A DNA stretch of 64,000 nt from Labilibaculum antarcticum (GTDB lineage: Bacteria > Bacteroidota > Bacteroidia > Bacteroidales > Marinifilaceae), in assembly GCF_002356295.1 (NCBI RefSeq), contig NZ_AP018042.1, forward strand, positions 4,744,361-4,808,360, read 5' to 3'. Below the pieces are notes generated by a model, which saw nothing but the letters and a program-made list of their open reading frames with translations, was not told the origin of the DNA and ran no database searches. Below, piece by piece: positions 54,824 to 63,122 of this stretch. The translations under genes were made by a program, and so were the position numbers. The first letter of the stretch is position 1. Each line of letters begins with the position of its first letter.

Positions 54824-55698
54824 CTTTTTGCGATTGCTTTAGCAGTAAGGTTTAAACATAAAATCAAAAATAACAAGAACAATGATGCACTCCAAATCAT
54901 GTCTACCAGATTTGGATCGTTGTAAAATTCCCATATCAATAGAGGAATAGCACTTGATGGTTCTGTAATGTCTGTGCTGATAGCAGCACTTCCCAATGCA
55001 GTTAGCATCAAGGGGGCCGTTTCTCCTGCAATTCGTGATATACCAAGAATTACACCCGAAAGAATTCCACTAATGCCTGATGGCAACACGACTCTTAGCA
55101 TGGTTTTGTGATAGGGAACGCCTAAAGAAAGTGCTGCTTCCTTTAAAGTGTCGGGGATCATCTTTAGAGTCTCCTCGGTTGAACGTACAATTGAGGGCAG
55201 CATCATTATGGAAAGGGCCACACTTCCCGCTAAGCCCGAAAAGCCTCCGGTAATAGGTTTTACGATCCAAATGTATCCAATAACTCCAAGAACAATAGAC
55301 GGAACACCCTGTAACATATCTACAATAAACCGAACGACACCAGCGAAGTTTCCTTTCGAGTTTTCAGCCAAATACATGCCGCAAATAATTCCCAGCGGAA
55401 TTGCGATTAATGAGGCCATGCCTACGATGATAAGTGTACCAACAATTCCGTTTGCGATACCTCCGGGAATAACCTCATTATTAGTAACAGCTACCATTGC
55501 TTCCATGGTGTCTGGGGCCACTTTATAAAAGAAGCTGATGTTAATTTGCTTGTATCCCTTTTTTATTAATTCGAAAAGAATCAGGAAAAGAGGTACGCTT
55601 GAGAGAAAAGCCAAAAATATAAGCATATAAGTGAATAGCTTATCTTTAAGTAATCGTCCTTTAAGCCTAGCGTTTGATATTTGAGTGGATGTATTCAT
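54805..55698 (-). CDS. pstA: Phosphate ABC transporter permease PstA
   Basis: A 297-aa inner-membrane permease with six spans. The EAA loop is EAALSLGVPYHKTMLRVVLP. The opening span is LKDKLFTYMLIFLAFLSSVPLFLI and the conserved GIPSIVLG-like loop is LQGVPSIVLGVIGYIW. It overlaps pstB by 19 bp and follows pstC by 19 bp, so it is part of the pstSCAB operon. Confidence 0.95.
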   Translation of the reverse strand: MNTSTQISNARLKGRLLKDKLFTYMLIFLAFLSSVPLFLILFELIKKGYKQINISFFYKVAPDTMEAMVAVTNNEVIPGGIANGIVGTLIIVGMASLIAIPLGIICGMYLAENSKGNFAGVVRFIVDMLQGVPSIVLGVIGYIWIVKPITGGFSGLAGSVALSIMMLPSIVRSTEETLKMIPDTLKEAALSLGVPYHKTMLRVVLPSGISGILSGVILGISRIAGETAPLMLTALGSAAISTDITEPSSAIPLLIWEFYNDPNLVDMIWSASLFLLFLILCLNLTAKAIAKRWKVQY

Positions 55699-55717
55699 TC
55701 TATATATCTTATTTCGG

Positions 55718-56572
55718 TTAAGCCGATAATTTTTTCATGATTAATTTGCCGAGGTAGTTTACAATACCTGTGATTACAAATAAGAGCAATCCTATTTCAA
55801 CCAAAGAAGTATATTTTAAACCATCAGCTTCACCAAATTGGTTGGCGATTAAACTTGCCATGGTGTTTCCTAAATCGAAAATCCCAGTTGGAATTTTGTT
55901 GGAGTTACCGATTAGCATGGTTACTGCCATTGTTTCTCCAATTGCTCTTCCTAAAGCCAGAATGTATCCTGCGAAAATTCCTGAACCTGCATTAGGGATA
56001 ATGACCGTTTTTACAACTTCGAAGCGGGTCGCACCTAAGGAGTAGGCCGCTTCCTTTAAGCTGCCTGGAACCATTGAAATAACTTCCGATCCAAGAGAGG
56101 ATGCGTAAGGGATTATCATGATAGCTAGGATAATGGAAGAGGTGAAAATCCCAAATCCCTGAGCGTTTAGCCCTAGGTCGATAATTACGGGTCGTAAAGC
56201 ATAAAATCCCCATAAACCATATACAACGGATGGGATTCCTGCCAGTAGATCGACTACAGATCGTAAAAAGGATGGTAATTTACCATTCCTGAAATATTCG
56301 CCTAAAAATAATGAGATTGAAAAGGCGAATGGAAATGTTAATAGTAATGCCAGAATTGAAGTAACCAGTGTTCCAATGATAAAGGGGAGAGCACCATATG
56401 ATTCTCTTCCTTGGGTTGGATTCCAGTCAGCGGAATAAATAAAACCAAACCCAAATTCCTTAAATGAGGGGATTGCCCCAATAAATAGGGTAGTTACGAT
56501 TCCTAAAGCGATTAATACTATTAAAACGCCACTACCAATTAAAAGATATCGAAATATTTTCTCGCTGTTCAT
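55718..56572 (-). CDS. pstC: Phosphate ABC transporter permease PstC
   Basis: A 284-aa permease with six spans. Typical motifs are GFIYSADWNPTQGRESYGALPFIIGT (in part), LLAGIPSVVYGLWGFYAL, the EAA loop EAAYSLGATRFEVVKTVIIPNAGSGI (in part) and LGRAIGETMAVTMLIGN. It is encoded 117 bp downstream of pstS. A large hairpin sits in that gap. Confidence 0.95.
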   Translation of the reverse strand: MNSEKIFRYLLIGSGVLIVLIALGIVTTLFIGAIPSFKEFGFGFIYSADWNPTQGRESYGALPFIIGTLVTSILALLLTFPFAFSISLFLGEYFRNGKLPSFLRSVVDLLAGIPSVVYGLWGFYALRPVIIDLGLNAQGFGIFTSSIILAIMIIPYASSLGSEVISMVPGSLKEAAYSLGATRFEVVKTVIIPNAGSGIFAGYILALGRAIGETMAVTMLIGNSNKIPTGIFDLGNTMASLIANQFGEADGLKYTSLVEIGLLLFVITGIVNYLGKLIMKKLSA

Positions 56573-56596
56573 AAGCTTTGAACGGTTCCTGTTAAA

Positions 56597-56671
56597 TAGT
56601 AGCTTGCTTCCAATTAAGTCTGGAGAGCTTTTTTATTGTGAGAATAAAAAAAATTGAAAGCAAGCTTACTA
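56597..56671 (-). other. Large intercistronic hairpin between pstS and pstC
   Basis: Imperfect inverted repeat: plus-strand TAGT-AGCTTGCTTC-CAATT (56597-56615) pairs with AATTGAAAGCAAGCTTACTA (56652-56671). The loop carries an A-rich stretch that reads as T-run on the minus strand. It may stop part of the transcripts or protect the pstS mRNA 3' end, so that PstS is made in excess over the permeases. Confidence 0.65.
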
Positions 56672-56689
56672 TTGTAATTAATCAGTTTG

Positions 56690-57742
56690 TTATTTTAAAG
56701 ACTTACCCTTGTAGGTAACGGCACTCAAAACAGCTTTAGCTTTAGCTGCAGCAGCTTCAGGAAGCGGTGCGTAATGCACTTTAGTTGTTTCTTTTTGTGC
56801 ATCCGAACCAATAACCCATTCAATCAATTTGATGGTTTGAACAGCCTGGTCTAAACTTCTGTTCTTATAGTCCTGCTCTTTGTAGATAATCAACCAAGTG
56901 AAACTTGAGATAGGATATCCATCTACCGCATCCGTGTTTGTTAAGCTAACACGTGTATCGGCTGGAATTTCACCTTTTGCCGAAGCACTTACTGACTCAA
57001 CAGAAGGTTTAATAAAGTTACCCGCTAAATTTTGAAGGCTTGCTACGGGAATATCCTGAGCAAATGCATACTCCGATCCGATGTAACCAATAGCACCTTC
57101 TGTTTGGCTAATAGTTCCGGCAACTCCGGGATTTCCTTTAGCACCAAGTCCAACCGGCCAAAGCAATGATTTTCCTGTACCCACTATTTCTTTCCAATCG
57201 GCACTTACTTTACTCATGTAATCACTAAAAATGAAGGTTGTACCACTTCCGTCTGAACGGTGAACAACAGTAATTGCCAAATCGGGTAATTCAATATCTG
57301 GATTTACAGCAGTAATTTTAGCATCGTTCCATTTCGTGATTTTACCCATGAAAACACCTTCCATTAATTCTGGCGTGAATTTTAATTCTGGTTTGCCAGG
57401 AAGGTTGTAAGCAGCAACAACAGCACCTAAACAAGTAGGAATGTGAAGAACTTCACCAGGCATTTCTGCTAATTTTTTATCGTCTAAAAATGCATCACTT
57501 GCACCAAAATCAACAATTTCATCTTTCAAGCTGCGAATACCGCCACCCGATCCAATTCCACCATAAGTAACCACAAGACCTTTTTCTGAAGAGTAATTCT
57601 TGAAAATTTTGTTGTAAAATGGTTGTGGAAAAGTTGCACCGGCACCAGTGATGGTCTCAGCTTTCTCTTTTCCTGAGCCTCCGCAACTAGTCATAAGAGT
57701 GACTGCGATAATTGCAGTTAGAAGCAGTTGAAATTTTTTCAT
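56690..57742 (-). CDS. pstS: Phosphate ABC transporter substrate-binding lipoprotein
   Basis: A 350-aa periplasmic phosphate-binding protein, here lipid-anchored (lipobox VTLMTSC, Cys20). The phosphate pocket motifs are ITGAGATFPQPFYNKIF, GIGSGGGIRSLKDEIVDFGASD (in part) and VHRSDGSGTTFIFSDYMSKV. It is the first gene of the phosphate regulon and the one directly below the Pho box. Complete length. Confidence 0.96.
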   Translation of the reverse strand: MKKFQLLLTAIIAVTLMTSCGGSGKEKAETITGAGATFPQPFYNKIFKNYSSEKGLVVTYGGIGSGGGIRSLKDEIVDFGASDAFLDDKKLAEMPGEVLHIPTCLGAVVAAYNLPGKPELKFTPELMEGVFMGKITKWNDAKITAVNPDIELPDLAITVVHRSDGSGTTFIFSDYMSKVSADWKEIVGTGKSLLWPVGLGAKGNPGVAGTISQTEGAIGYIGSEYAFAQDIPVASLQNLAGNFIKPSVESVSASAKGEIPADTRVSLTNTDAVDGYPISSFTWLIIYKEQDYKNRSLDQAVQTIKLIEWVIGSDAQKETTKVHYAPLPEAAAAKAKAVLSAVTYKGKSLK

Positions 57743-57847
57743 CTTTTTAAGATTTTAGTTTAGAACTATTGTTCTGGTATTTATTAAAATATTTATATTT
57801 CACTTTTAACAGCAGAAGAGAAGCATGCTCCTCATCTGTTGGTACTG

Positions 57848-57904
57848 CAATGTTATGAAGCTAATATTACAGGAATGTTACAGGAATGTTAAATAAACGT
57901 TACA
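57848..57904 (-). promoter_or_regulatory. Predicted Pho box plus pstS promoter
   Basis: Plus-strand heptamers TATTACA, TGTTACA, TGTTAAA and CGTTACA start at 57865, 57876, 57887 and 57898, exactly 11 bp apart; on the minus strand they read as T(G/T)TAAC(A/G)-type direct repeats. A TAACATTG element (57848-57855), one mismatch from TAnnTTTG, lies 9 bp downstream on the minus strand. An 11-bp period equals one helical turn and is what PhoB/PhoP dimers read in Escherichia coli and Bacillus subtilis. Confidence 0.8.
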
Positions 57905-58082
57905 TCTTTTAAGTTACTGAATAAAAGGGTGTAAGTGTCGTGTTTTTTTGGAAAAATAAAAAGATGTATCCTTTTACATGTGAATATTGTTCAGAAAAGA
58001 GATTAAATTATTTTTCACATTGCCTTTAAAGCCCGGTATTTCTAATTCTTAATTCTTAATTTTGAATTTAAAATAATTAGAT

Positions 58083-58205
58083 ATGAAACGTCCATGCCAA
58101 AGTGATTTTGACATACAGGAAGATGATTCTTGCAGCATGGTAAGTTCTCCCGATAAATTTGGGACAGGCTATATGGCAACTAAAAAACAAATTTTAAACC
58201 TATGA
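58083..58205 (+). CDS. Possible 40-aa small protein overlapping the sirtuin start
   Basis: ATG at 58083 runs 40 codons to TGA at 58203-58205 and overlaps the sirtuin ATG (58202-58204) as ATGA, a layout used for translational coupling. The product begins MKRPCQSDFDIQEDDSC and ends ATKKQILNL; it has two Cys and an acidic first half. I do not recognise it. It could be a real small protein, a leader peptide or chance; the exact ATGA overlap is the main support. There is no other gene in the 340 bp between it and pstS. Confidence 0.4.
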   Translation: MKRPCQSDFDIQEDDSCSMVSSPDKFGTGYMATKKQILNL

Positions 58206-58948
58206 AAGTTTATATTCAGAAAGCTGCAGAATTAATAAGGAATTCGAAAGCCATGATTGCATTTACAGGAGCTGGAGTTTCAGTTGAAAGTGGAATACCT
58301 CCCTTTCGGGGAACTAATGGATTATGGAGTCGATACGATCCGCAATGTCTGGATCTGGATTTTTTTCATTCTCACCCCAAAGAATCATGGACGGCCATTA
58401 AAACGATATTTTATGATTTTTTTGGAAACGCAAAATTCAACGAGGCTCATCGAGTATTGGCTGATTTTGAGGCAAAAGGAATTCTAAAGACCTTGGTGAC
58501 TCAGAACATAGACAATCTGCATCAGATGGCCGGATCTAAGAATGTTCTGGAATTTCATGGTAATTCGCAGAAACTGATTTGTCCGCAATGTAAAAAGATG
58601 TATGTGCCCGAAGAGATTAATTTGGACGTGTTGCCACCCTTGTGTGTAAATGATGGTTTCATTTTAAAACCTGATTTTGTGTTTTTCGGGGAAGGAATTC
58701 CTGAAGAAGCTTACCGCAGATCAATTTTAGCCGCAAGAAAGGCCGATGTGGTGCTAATAATAGGAACCACAGGAGAGGTAATGCCTGCATCCATGATTCC
58801 TAGCGAGGCAAAGCGGGCAGGAGCAACAATTATCGAAATAAATACCGAGCCATCCAATTATACCAATCGTATTACAGATATTTTTCTAGAGGGGAAGGCG
58901 AGTGAAATATTGCTGGAATTGGAGGGGTTGATTTATCCAGAAAAATAA
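58202..58948 (+). CDS. cobB: Sirtuin, NAD-dependent protein deacylase
   Basis: Removes acyl groups from lysines using NAD. A 248-aa Sir2 domain with GAGVS (23-27), GIPPFRG, TQNIDNLHQMAG with QNID at 101-104, catalytic His119 in EFHGN, and KPDFVFFGE. The zinc ribbon is irregular: Cys127 and Cys130 (CPQC) are present and Cys148 is the third ligand, but the fourth position is Asp151 (LCVNDG instead of the usual CxxC). Asp might replace Cys as ligand. The 3' end of this gene has a diverged copy at 59930-59998. Confidence 0.92.
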   Translation: MKVYIQKAAELIRNSKAMIAFTGAGVSVESGIPPFRGTNGLWSRYDPQCLDLDFFHSHPKESWTAIKTIFYDFFGNAKFNEAHRVLADFEAKGILKTLVTQNIDNLHQMAGSKNVLEFHGNSQKLICPQCKKMYVPEEINLDVLPPLCVNDGFILKPDFVFFGEGIPEEAYRRSILAARKADVVLIIGTTGEVMPASMIPSEAKRAGATIIEINTEPSNYTNRITDIFLEGKASEILLELEGLIYPEK

Positions 58949-59323
58949 ATTAATTCATATAATTGAGCAATTAGAGAAGAGGTATTAGGTGAGAGCTTAG
59001 TGCCTTATTTTTTTGTGGTATATAACTTTTGATAATTTTATCAAATTACTTGTGCTACATCAGTTGGGATTTTTTTAAAAATCTTTATTGTAGTCTTAAA
59101 TTAGTAAGAGGGTGTCCGAAAAGTTCAATCTTATTGTCATTCTGAGCTTGTCGAAGAATCTTTCACTTTGGATCACAGATGTTTCGACTTCGCTCAACAT
59201 GACGTTTTCTAGTGAAATTTTACTTCTCGGACATTTTCTTTTGTTGCTACATCTTTTTATATAACAGTTAAAGGGCAATGTTAAATAATTGGTACTTTAG
59301 TAGATCAAAATAATACATTGAGA
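58949..59323. other. Intergenic stretch holding a MITE-like element
   Basis: Between the sirtuin gene and the 192-aa gene. It holds one inverted-repeat element (59112-59234) and otherwise AT-rich sequence with no credible gene; short ORFs on the minus strand here come from the element. Confidence 0.65.
59112..59234. mobile_element. MITE-like inverted-repeat element (about 123 bp)
   Basis: Terminal inverted repeats GTGTCCGAAAAGT (59112-59124) and ACTTCTCGGACAT (59222-59234) match at 11 of 13 positions. Inside, GTCATTCTGAGCTTGTCGAA (59136-59155) pairs with TTCGAC...GCTCA...ATGAC (59183-59203) as a second palindrome. Such GTCATTCTGAGC / TTCGACTTCGCTCA elements are common dispersed repeats in Bacteroidota genomes. 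No transposase is encoded, so mobility would need help in trans. Confidence 0.75.
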
Positions 59324-59902
59324 ATGAAAGGAAACATATACATTAAAGCTCTGGAGATTGGGTTTGAGAATCAAACTACAGGTATATCATTTAGTAAAGT
59401 TGTGGAGGAGTTAGGTATAGAGAAAGACCTTGAAAGTCCTGTGTTTGCCTGTAATTTTACAATTTGGTTTTACACTAATTTTTATAATCCAGATGCAGAA
59501 GCAAGTGTAAAATATAACAGCACAGGCCCGCCCTATATTACTCCTGTTACACTTGATGAATTAAAGGAATTTAAAACCGAAAAGTCATTTATAAAAGGTG
59601 AAGCCACACAGAAGTATATCGACTATTTAGAATTAAAGGAGGCTAGAGAGTCTTCACAGATAGCGAAAATGTTTGCGTACGCATCGATATTTATAGCCAT
59701 ATGTTCAATCATTGTGTCTCCAATCGTTAGCAATTACTTATCCGAATCTCCTACGCCTGTAATTGTAACTGAGAATAGGGATAATTCAAACGATTTGATT
59801 TATCAGAAGCTCACTGAAATAGATTCCACGATTAATCAAGTAGTTAAAGACTTCAATCAAACGAAACTAAAACAACTTGTGGTCACAGCGCCAAAAAAAT
59901 AG
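59324..59902 (+). CDS. Membrane protein of unknown function in a rearranged segment
   Basis: A 192-aa protein; the ATG at 59324 is preferred over a TTG at 59318. An N-terminal cytoplasmic region (about 1-110) has a helix-turn-helix-like look (IKALEIGFENQTTGISFSKV), then one membrane span (about 118-138, YASIFIAICSIIVSPIVSNYL) and a periplasmic coiled-coil tail (KLTEIDSTINQVVKDFNQTK). Not recognised. It is flanked by the MITE-like element and by a partial sirtuin 3' end, so it may have been inserted here. Confidence 0.6.
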   Translation: MKGNIYIKALEIGFENQTTGISFSKVVEELGIEKDLESPVFACNFTIWFYTNFYNPDAEASVKYNSTGPPYITPVTLDELKEFKTEKSFIKGEATQKYIDYLELKEARESSQIAKMFAYASIFIAICSIIVSPIVSNYLSESPTPVIVTENRDNSNDLIYQKLTEIDSTINQVVKDFNQTKLKQLVVTAPKK

Positions 59903-59929
59903 AATTGGGAACTTGTGATAAGGAATAAG

Positions 59930-59998
59930 GAAATATTTCTGCCAATAAAAGCCGGTGAAATATTGCTGGAATTAGAGGAGCTGATTTTTCAGAATTAA
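59930..59998 (+). pseudogene. Remnant of a sirtuin gene 3' end
   Basis: The last 70 bp before 59998 encode FLPIKAGEILLELEELIFQN then stop. This aligns to the intact sirtuin end FLEGKASEILLELEGLIYPEK. The 19-bp stretch GTGAAATATTGCTGGAATT is identical in both (58902-58920 and 59955-59973), the offset being 1053 bp. No other sirtuin sequence precedes it. It is a decayed duplicate or the displaced end of an older allele. Confidence 0.75.
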
Positions 59999-60244
59999 AG
60001 ACTTACTATTTTGATTAATTGGCTTTTGCAGACGGGTTTCAGAACTTTATAATGTCTTGCAAATCCCGAAAGGGTGTTTCAAAAGCCTAATTTATAAAGT
60101 ATAATAGAGGAAAATATTTTATATTTGTTATCGATTTTCAAATGATGATGTGATTAATCACAGTTTAAATCATTGGTAATCTTAAGTTTGAAAACTGGAT
60201 CATCCGGTTATAATATTGAAAGTAAAAAATCAAAATAGAATTTC
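59999..60244. other. Upstream region of fabG
   Basis: No gene or clear hairpin apart from the predicted fabG promoter at 60187-60218. Confidence 0.55.
60187..60218 (+). promoter_or_regulatory. Predicted fabG promoter
   Basis: TTTG (60187-60190), 20-nt spacer, TAATATTG (60211-60218), one mismatch to TAnnTTTG; about 26 bp before the ATG. TATAAT also occurs at 60209-60214. Confidence 0.5.
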
Positions 60245-60991
60245 ATGAAATTATTAGAAGGAAAAACAGCTATTATTACCGGTGCATCTCGTGGTATTGG
60301 TAAAGCAGTTGCAATCGAATTTGCAAAACAAGGTGCTAATGTTGCTTTTACTGATTTGTTCTACAATGAGCAGGCAATCGAAACTGAAAAAGAAATTGCT
60401 TCTTACGGCGTTAAAGCCAAAGGATATGCATCTGATGCAAGTAACTTTGCTGATACTGATAGAGTTGTAGCTGAAATTGTAGCGGAATTTGGTGCTATTG
60501 ATATCTTGGTGAACAACGCGGGTATCACAAAAGATACTTTGTTAATGCGTATGACTGAAGAACAGTGGGATATGGTGATCAACGTGAACTTGAAATCGGT
60601 ATTCAACTTTACCAAGGCAACTACAAAAACAATGTTGAAGCAACGTAGTGGTTCTATCATCAACATGAGTTCAGTAGTAGGGGTAAGTGGAAATGCAGGT
60701 CAATCGAACTATTCAGCTTCTAAAGCGGGTATTATTGGTTTTACTAAATCGGTAGCTAAAGAATTAGGCTCCCGTGGAATTCGTTCTAACGCGATTGCCC
60801 CAGGTTTTATCATTACTGAAATGACTGGTAAACTTCCTGAGGATGTTGTGAAAGAATGGGCAAGTAAAATTCCATTGAAAAGAGGTGGAACTCCGGAAGA
60901 AATCGCAAAAACCTGCGTTTATTTAGGTTGTGATCTTTCTTCTTACGTAACAGGACAAACCATTCACGTTTGTGGTGGTATGAACATGTAA
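60245..60991 (+). CDS. fabG: 3-oxoacyl-ACP reductase
   Basis: NADPH-dependent short-chain dehydrogenase of fatty-acid elongation. A 248-aa Rossmann protein with cofactor motif ITGASRGIGKA (Gly-rich loop about 13-19), NNAGITKD, catalytic Ser in NMSSVVG, Tyr and Lys in YSASKAG, and the adenine-site Asp region. It ends ITGQTIHVCGGMNM-like (YVTGQTIHVCGGMNM), the FabG signature end. Other SDR reductases are possible, but the fit to FabG is close. Single gene followed by a terminator. Confidence 0.92.
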   Translation: MKLLEGKTAIITGASRGIGKAVAIEFAKQGANVAFTDLFYNEQAIETEKEIASYGVKAKGYASDASNFADTDRVVAEIVAEFGAIDILVNNAGITKDTLLMRMTEEQWDMVINVNLKSVFNFTKATTKTMLKQRSGSIINMSSVVGVSGNAGQSNYSASKAGIIGFTKSVAKELGSRGIRSNAIAPGFIITEMTGKLPEDVVKEWASKIPLKRGGTPEEIAKTCVYLGCDLSSYVTGQTIHVCGGMNM

Positions 60992-61010
60992 GCAATACCA
61001 AAATATTTTT

Positions 61011-61048
61011 AAAGAGGGTGCCTATAACCAGGTCACCCTCTTTTTTGT
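61011..61048 (+). terminator. Intrinsic terminator of fabG
   Basis: Stem AAAGAGGGTG / CACCCTCTTT (61011-61020 and 61034-61043) followed by T-run, 20 bp beyond the fabG stop codon. Confidence 0.9.
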
Positions 61049-61156
61049 TTTTTGGATTCTTAGTTTTGTCTGATCAATTTTAATTTTCAGGTAAATGTGT
61101 TGGCCGGCAGTTGCTTGTAATGCTTATAGTGGGTCGTTTACATGAAAAGTGTACAA

Positions 61157-61191
61157 TAAAAAAATAAGGGCGCCCATTATTGGACGCCCTC
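61157..61191 (-). terminator. Intrinsic terminator of the oligoendopeptidase gene
   Basis: Stem AGGGCGCC / GG-A-CGCCCT (61167-61174 and 61182-61190, one bulge) with an A-run to its left, a T-run on the minus strand; 24 bp beyond the stop codon at 61215. Confidence 0.82.
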
Positions 61192-61214
61192 TTCATATAA
61201 GTAGCTTCTAGCGA

Positions 61215-63122
61215 TTACATTTTGATCTTATCAATTTCGATGGCTAATTGATCAACCAACTTATCCAATTGATTAATAACAGCCAACATAGCTTCTGGTT
61301 TCGACAAGTCAACACCAGCTTTTTTCAATTGTTCCATAGGGAAATCGTTACCACCCGATTGTAAAAGAGTTGTGTATCTTTTCAAAGCATCCTGTTTCTC
61401 TGTTTTGCTTCCTTCGGTTACATCCTTATATAATTTGGCCGACGATGCAAAACAAGTTGCATATTGGTACACGTAGTAAGGAGAGTTGTAGAAATGAGGG
61501 ATTCTTGTCCAAGGATAGTTCGAATATTGTGTTTTTTCAGAAACATCTCCATAATACTGGTCAGCAATTTCGCCCCAGGTATTTGTAAGAATTTCAGCGT
61601 TTACAGGCTGTCCTTGCTCCACCATAGTGTGAACCTGATATTCGTAATCAGCAAACATTGTTTGAGCAAAAAAGGTTCCAATAATTCCCTCAATAGACTG
61701 AGTTAGTAAAGCAATACGCTCTTTCGGATCTTTGGTTGTTTTCATCATATAATCCAACAACAAACGCTCATTAAAGGTAGAAGCAACCTCGGCCACAAAA
61801 ATAGTGTAATTAGAAGTTGTAAAGGGCTGAGTCTCGTTCGATAGAGTTGTGTGCATGGTATGACCTAACTCATGAGCCAAAGTAAATACATATTCCAGTG
61901 TTTCATCGTAATTTAATAGCATGTATGGATGCACACCGTAAACGCCTGCTGAAAATGCTCCGGAACGTTTTCCTGGGTTTTCATAAACATCCAACCAACC
62001 ACTAGCGGTTGCTGTTTTTAATTTCGACTGATAATCCTTACCCAAAGGCAAAACCGATTCAGTGACTATTTTAACTGCTTCATCATATGGAAATTTCTTA
62101 TCAAAATCAACCAAACTGATTGATCCGTCAAATCCATAGTATTTTTCCAAGCCCAATACTTTTTTACGAAGCTTGTAATATTTCTGAACTGGCGCAGTAT
62201 TTTCTTTTACAGTCTTAATCAAGTTCAAATACACATCTTTCGGTATGTTGTTTCCTTCCAAAGATGCATCTAAACATGTTTCATAATTTTTGGCACGAGC
62301 ATTTGCCCATTCAGCCTGGATAATGCCGTTGTAAATTGCGGCATAAGTATTTTTATTCTTGTAGTACACATCGTAAATTGCTTCATAAGCCTTTCTACGG
62401 TCTTCTTGAGTTAGTGTACTTGAGCTGGTAATTTGAGAGTACACACCTGGTGTTACCGTAACTTTCGAACTATCCGATAATTCAATTTCCTGAAATTCGA
62501 TATCCGTGGTTGATAAAGCCGAAAATACAGATCCCGCAGTTCCGGATACCTGAGAGTAGTAAGAAACCATTTTACCCAATTCTTCGCTTAAAACATGCTT
62601 TTGTAAACGATACATGTCCATTAATTCGAATTCGTAAATTTTTAAGTCTTTGTTTTCAGCAAGCCACTGTTTCATTGTAGCTTCTGGAATTGCAATCATT
62701 TCCGGCGAAATCCAAGCTGTGGTTGGCCCAAAGCTTGCAAACAAAAGTCCAACTCTCTGTAGTTTTGCCTGTAATTCCATATTGCGGGTATCAACCGTGC
62801 TTTGGAAAGAAACAAATTGATATACTTTGTAAGCTTTTTTCATTAAGCTCTCTTGTGCAGTCATCAACTTTAGTAGGTTATCAGAACTTTCACCAAGAGT
62901 TCCTTTGCAGGATATGATTTTCTCCATGTCACCCGAAATTGCTTTGAAATCAACTTCCCAGTCGTCCCAGCTTTCATAAATATCACTAAAATTCCATTTG
63001 TATTTTTCTGGTATTTCTTCGCGAGTCTTGTAATTTACCTGCGCATTTGCCTGCAAACAGATTGTTGTCGCAAAAGCAACAGCAAGTAGTCCTTTTCCCA
63101 TTTGTTTTAAATTCATTTTCAT
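61215..63122 (-). CDS. pepF: Oligoendopeptidase F (M3 family), exported
   Basis: A zinc peptidase that cuts short peptides. It has the M3 active site HELGH (residues 417-421, in FTLAHELGHTMHTTLS) and the third ligand region FVAEVASTFNERLLLDYM. Length of 635 aa is that of PepF plus a signal peptide (residues 1-27, ending ANAQ), so unlike the classical cytosolic enzyme it is exported. A second Met (M3, at 63116) is an alternative start. It is transcribed alone. Confidence 0.93.
   Translation of the reverse strand: MKMNLKQMGKGLLAVAFATTICLQANAQVNYKTREEIPEKYKWNFSDIYESWDDWEVDFKAISGDMEKIISCKGTLGESSDNLLKLMTAQESLMKKAYKVYQFVSFQSTVDTRNMELQAKLQRVGLLFASFGPTTAWISPEMIAIPEATMKQWLAENKDLKIYEFELMDMYRLQKHVLSEELGKMVSYYSQVSGTAGSVFSALSTTDIEFQEIELSDSSKVTVTPGVYSQITSSSTLTQEDRRKAYEAIYDVYYKNKNTYAAIYNGIIQAEWANARAKNYETCLDASLEGNNIPKDVYLNLIKTVKENTAPVQKYYKLRKKVLGLEKYYGFDGSISLVDFDKKFPYDEAVKIVTESVLPLGKDYQSKLKTATASGWLDVYENPGKRSGAFSAGVYGVHPYMLLNYDETLEYVFTLAHELGHTMHTTLSNETQPFTTSNYTIFVAEVASTFNERLLLDYMMKTTKDPKERIALLTQSIEGIIGTFFAQTMFADYEYQVHTMVEQGQPVNAEILTNTWGEIADQYYGDVSEKTQYSNYPWTRIPHFYNSPYYVYQYATCFASSAKLYKDVTEGSKTEKQDALKRYTTLLQSGGNDFPMEQLKKAGVDLSKPEAMLAVINQLDKLVDQLAIEIDKIKM

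Noticed and set aside
57905-58082. Short TTAATTC direct repeats before the small ORF
   Set aside because: Three AT-rich 7-mers without a clear register; expected by chance in this composition.
59096-59278. A 60-codon ORF on the minus strand
   Set aside because: It is the translation of the MITE-like inverted repeat and has no other support.
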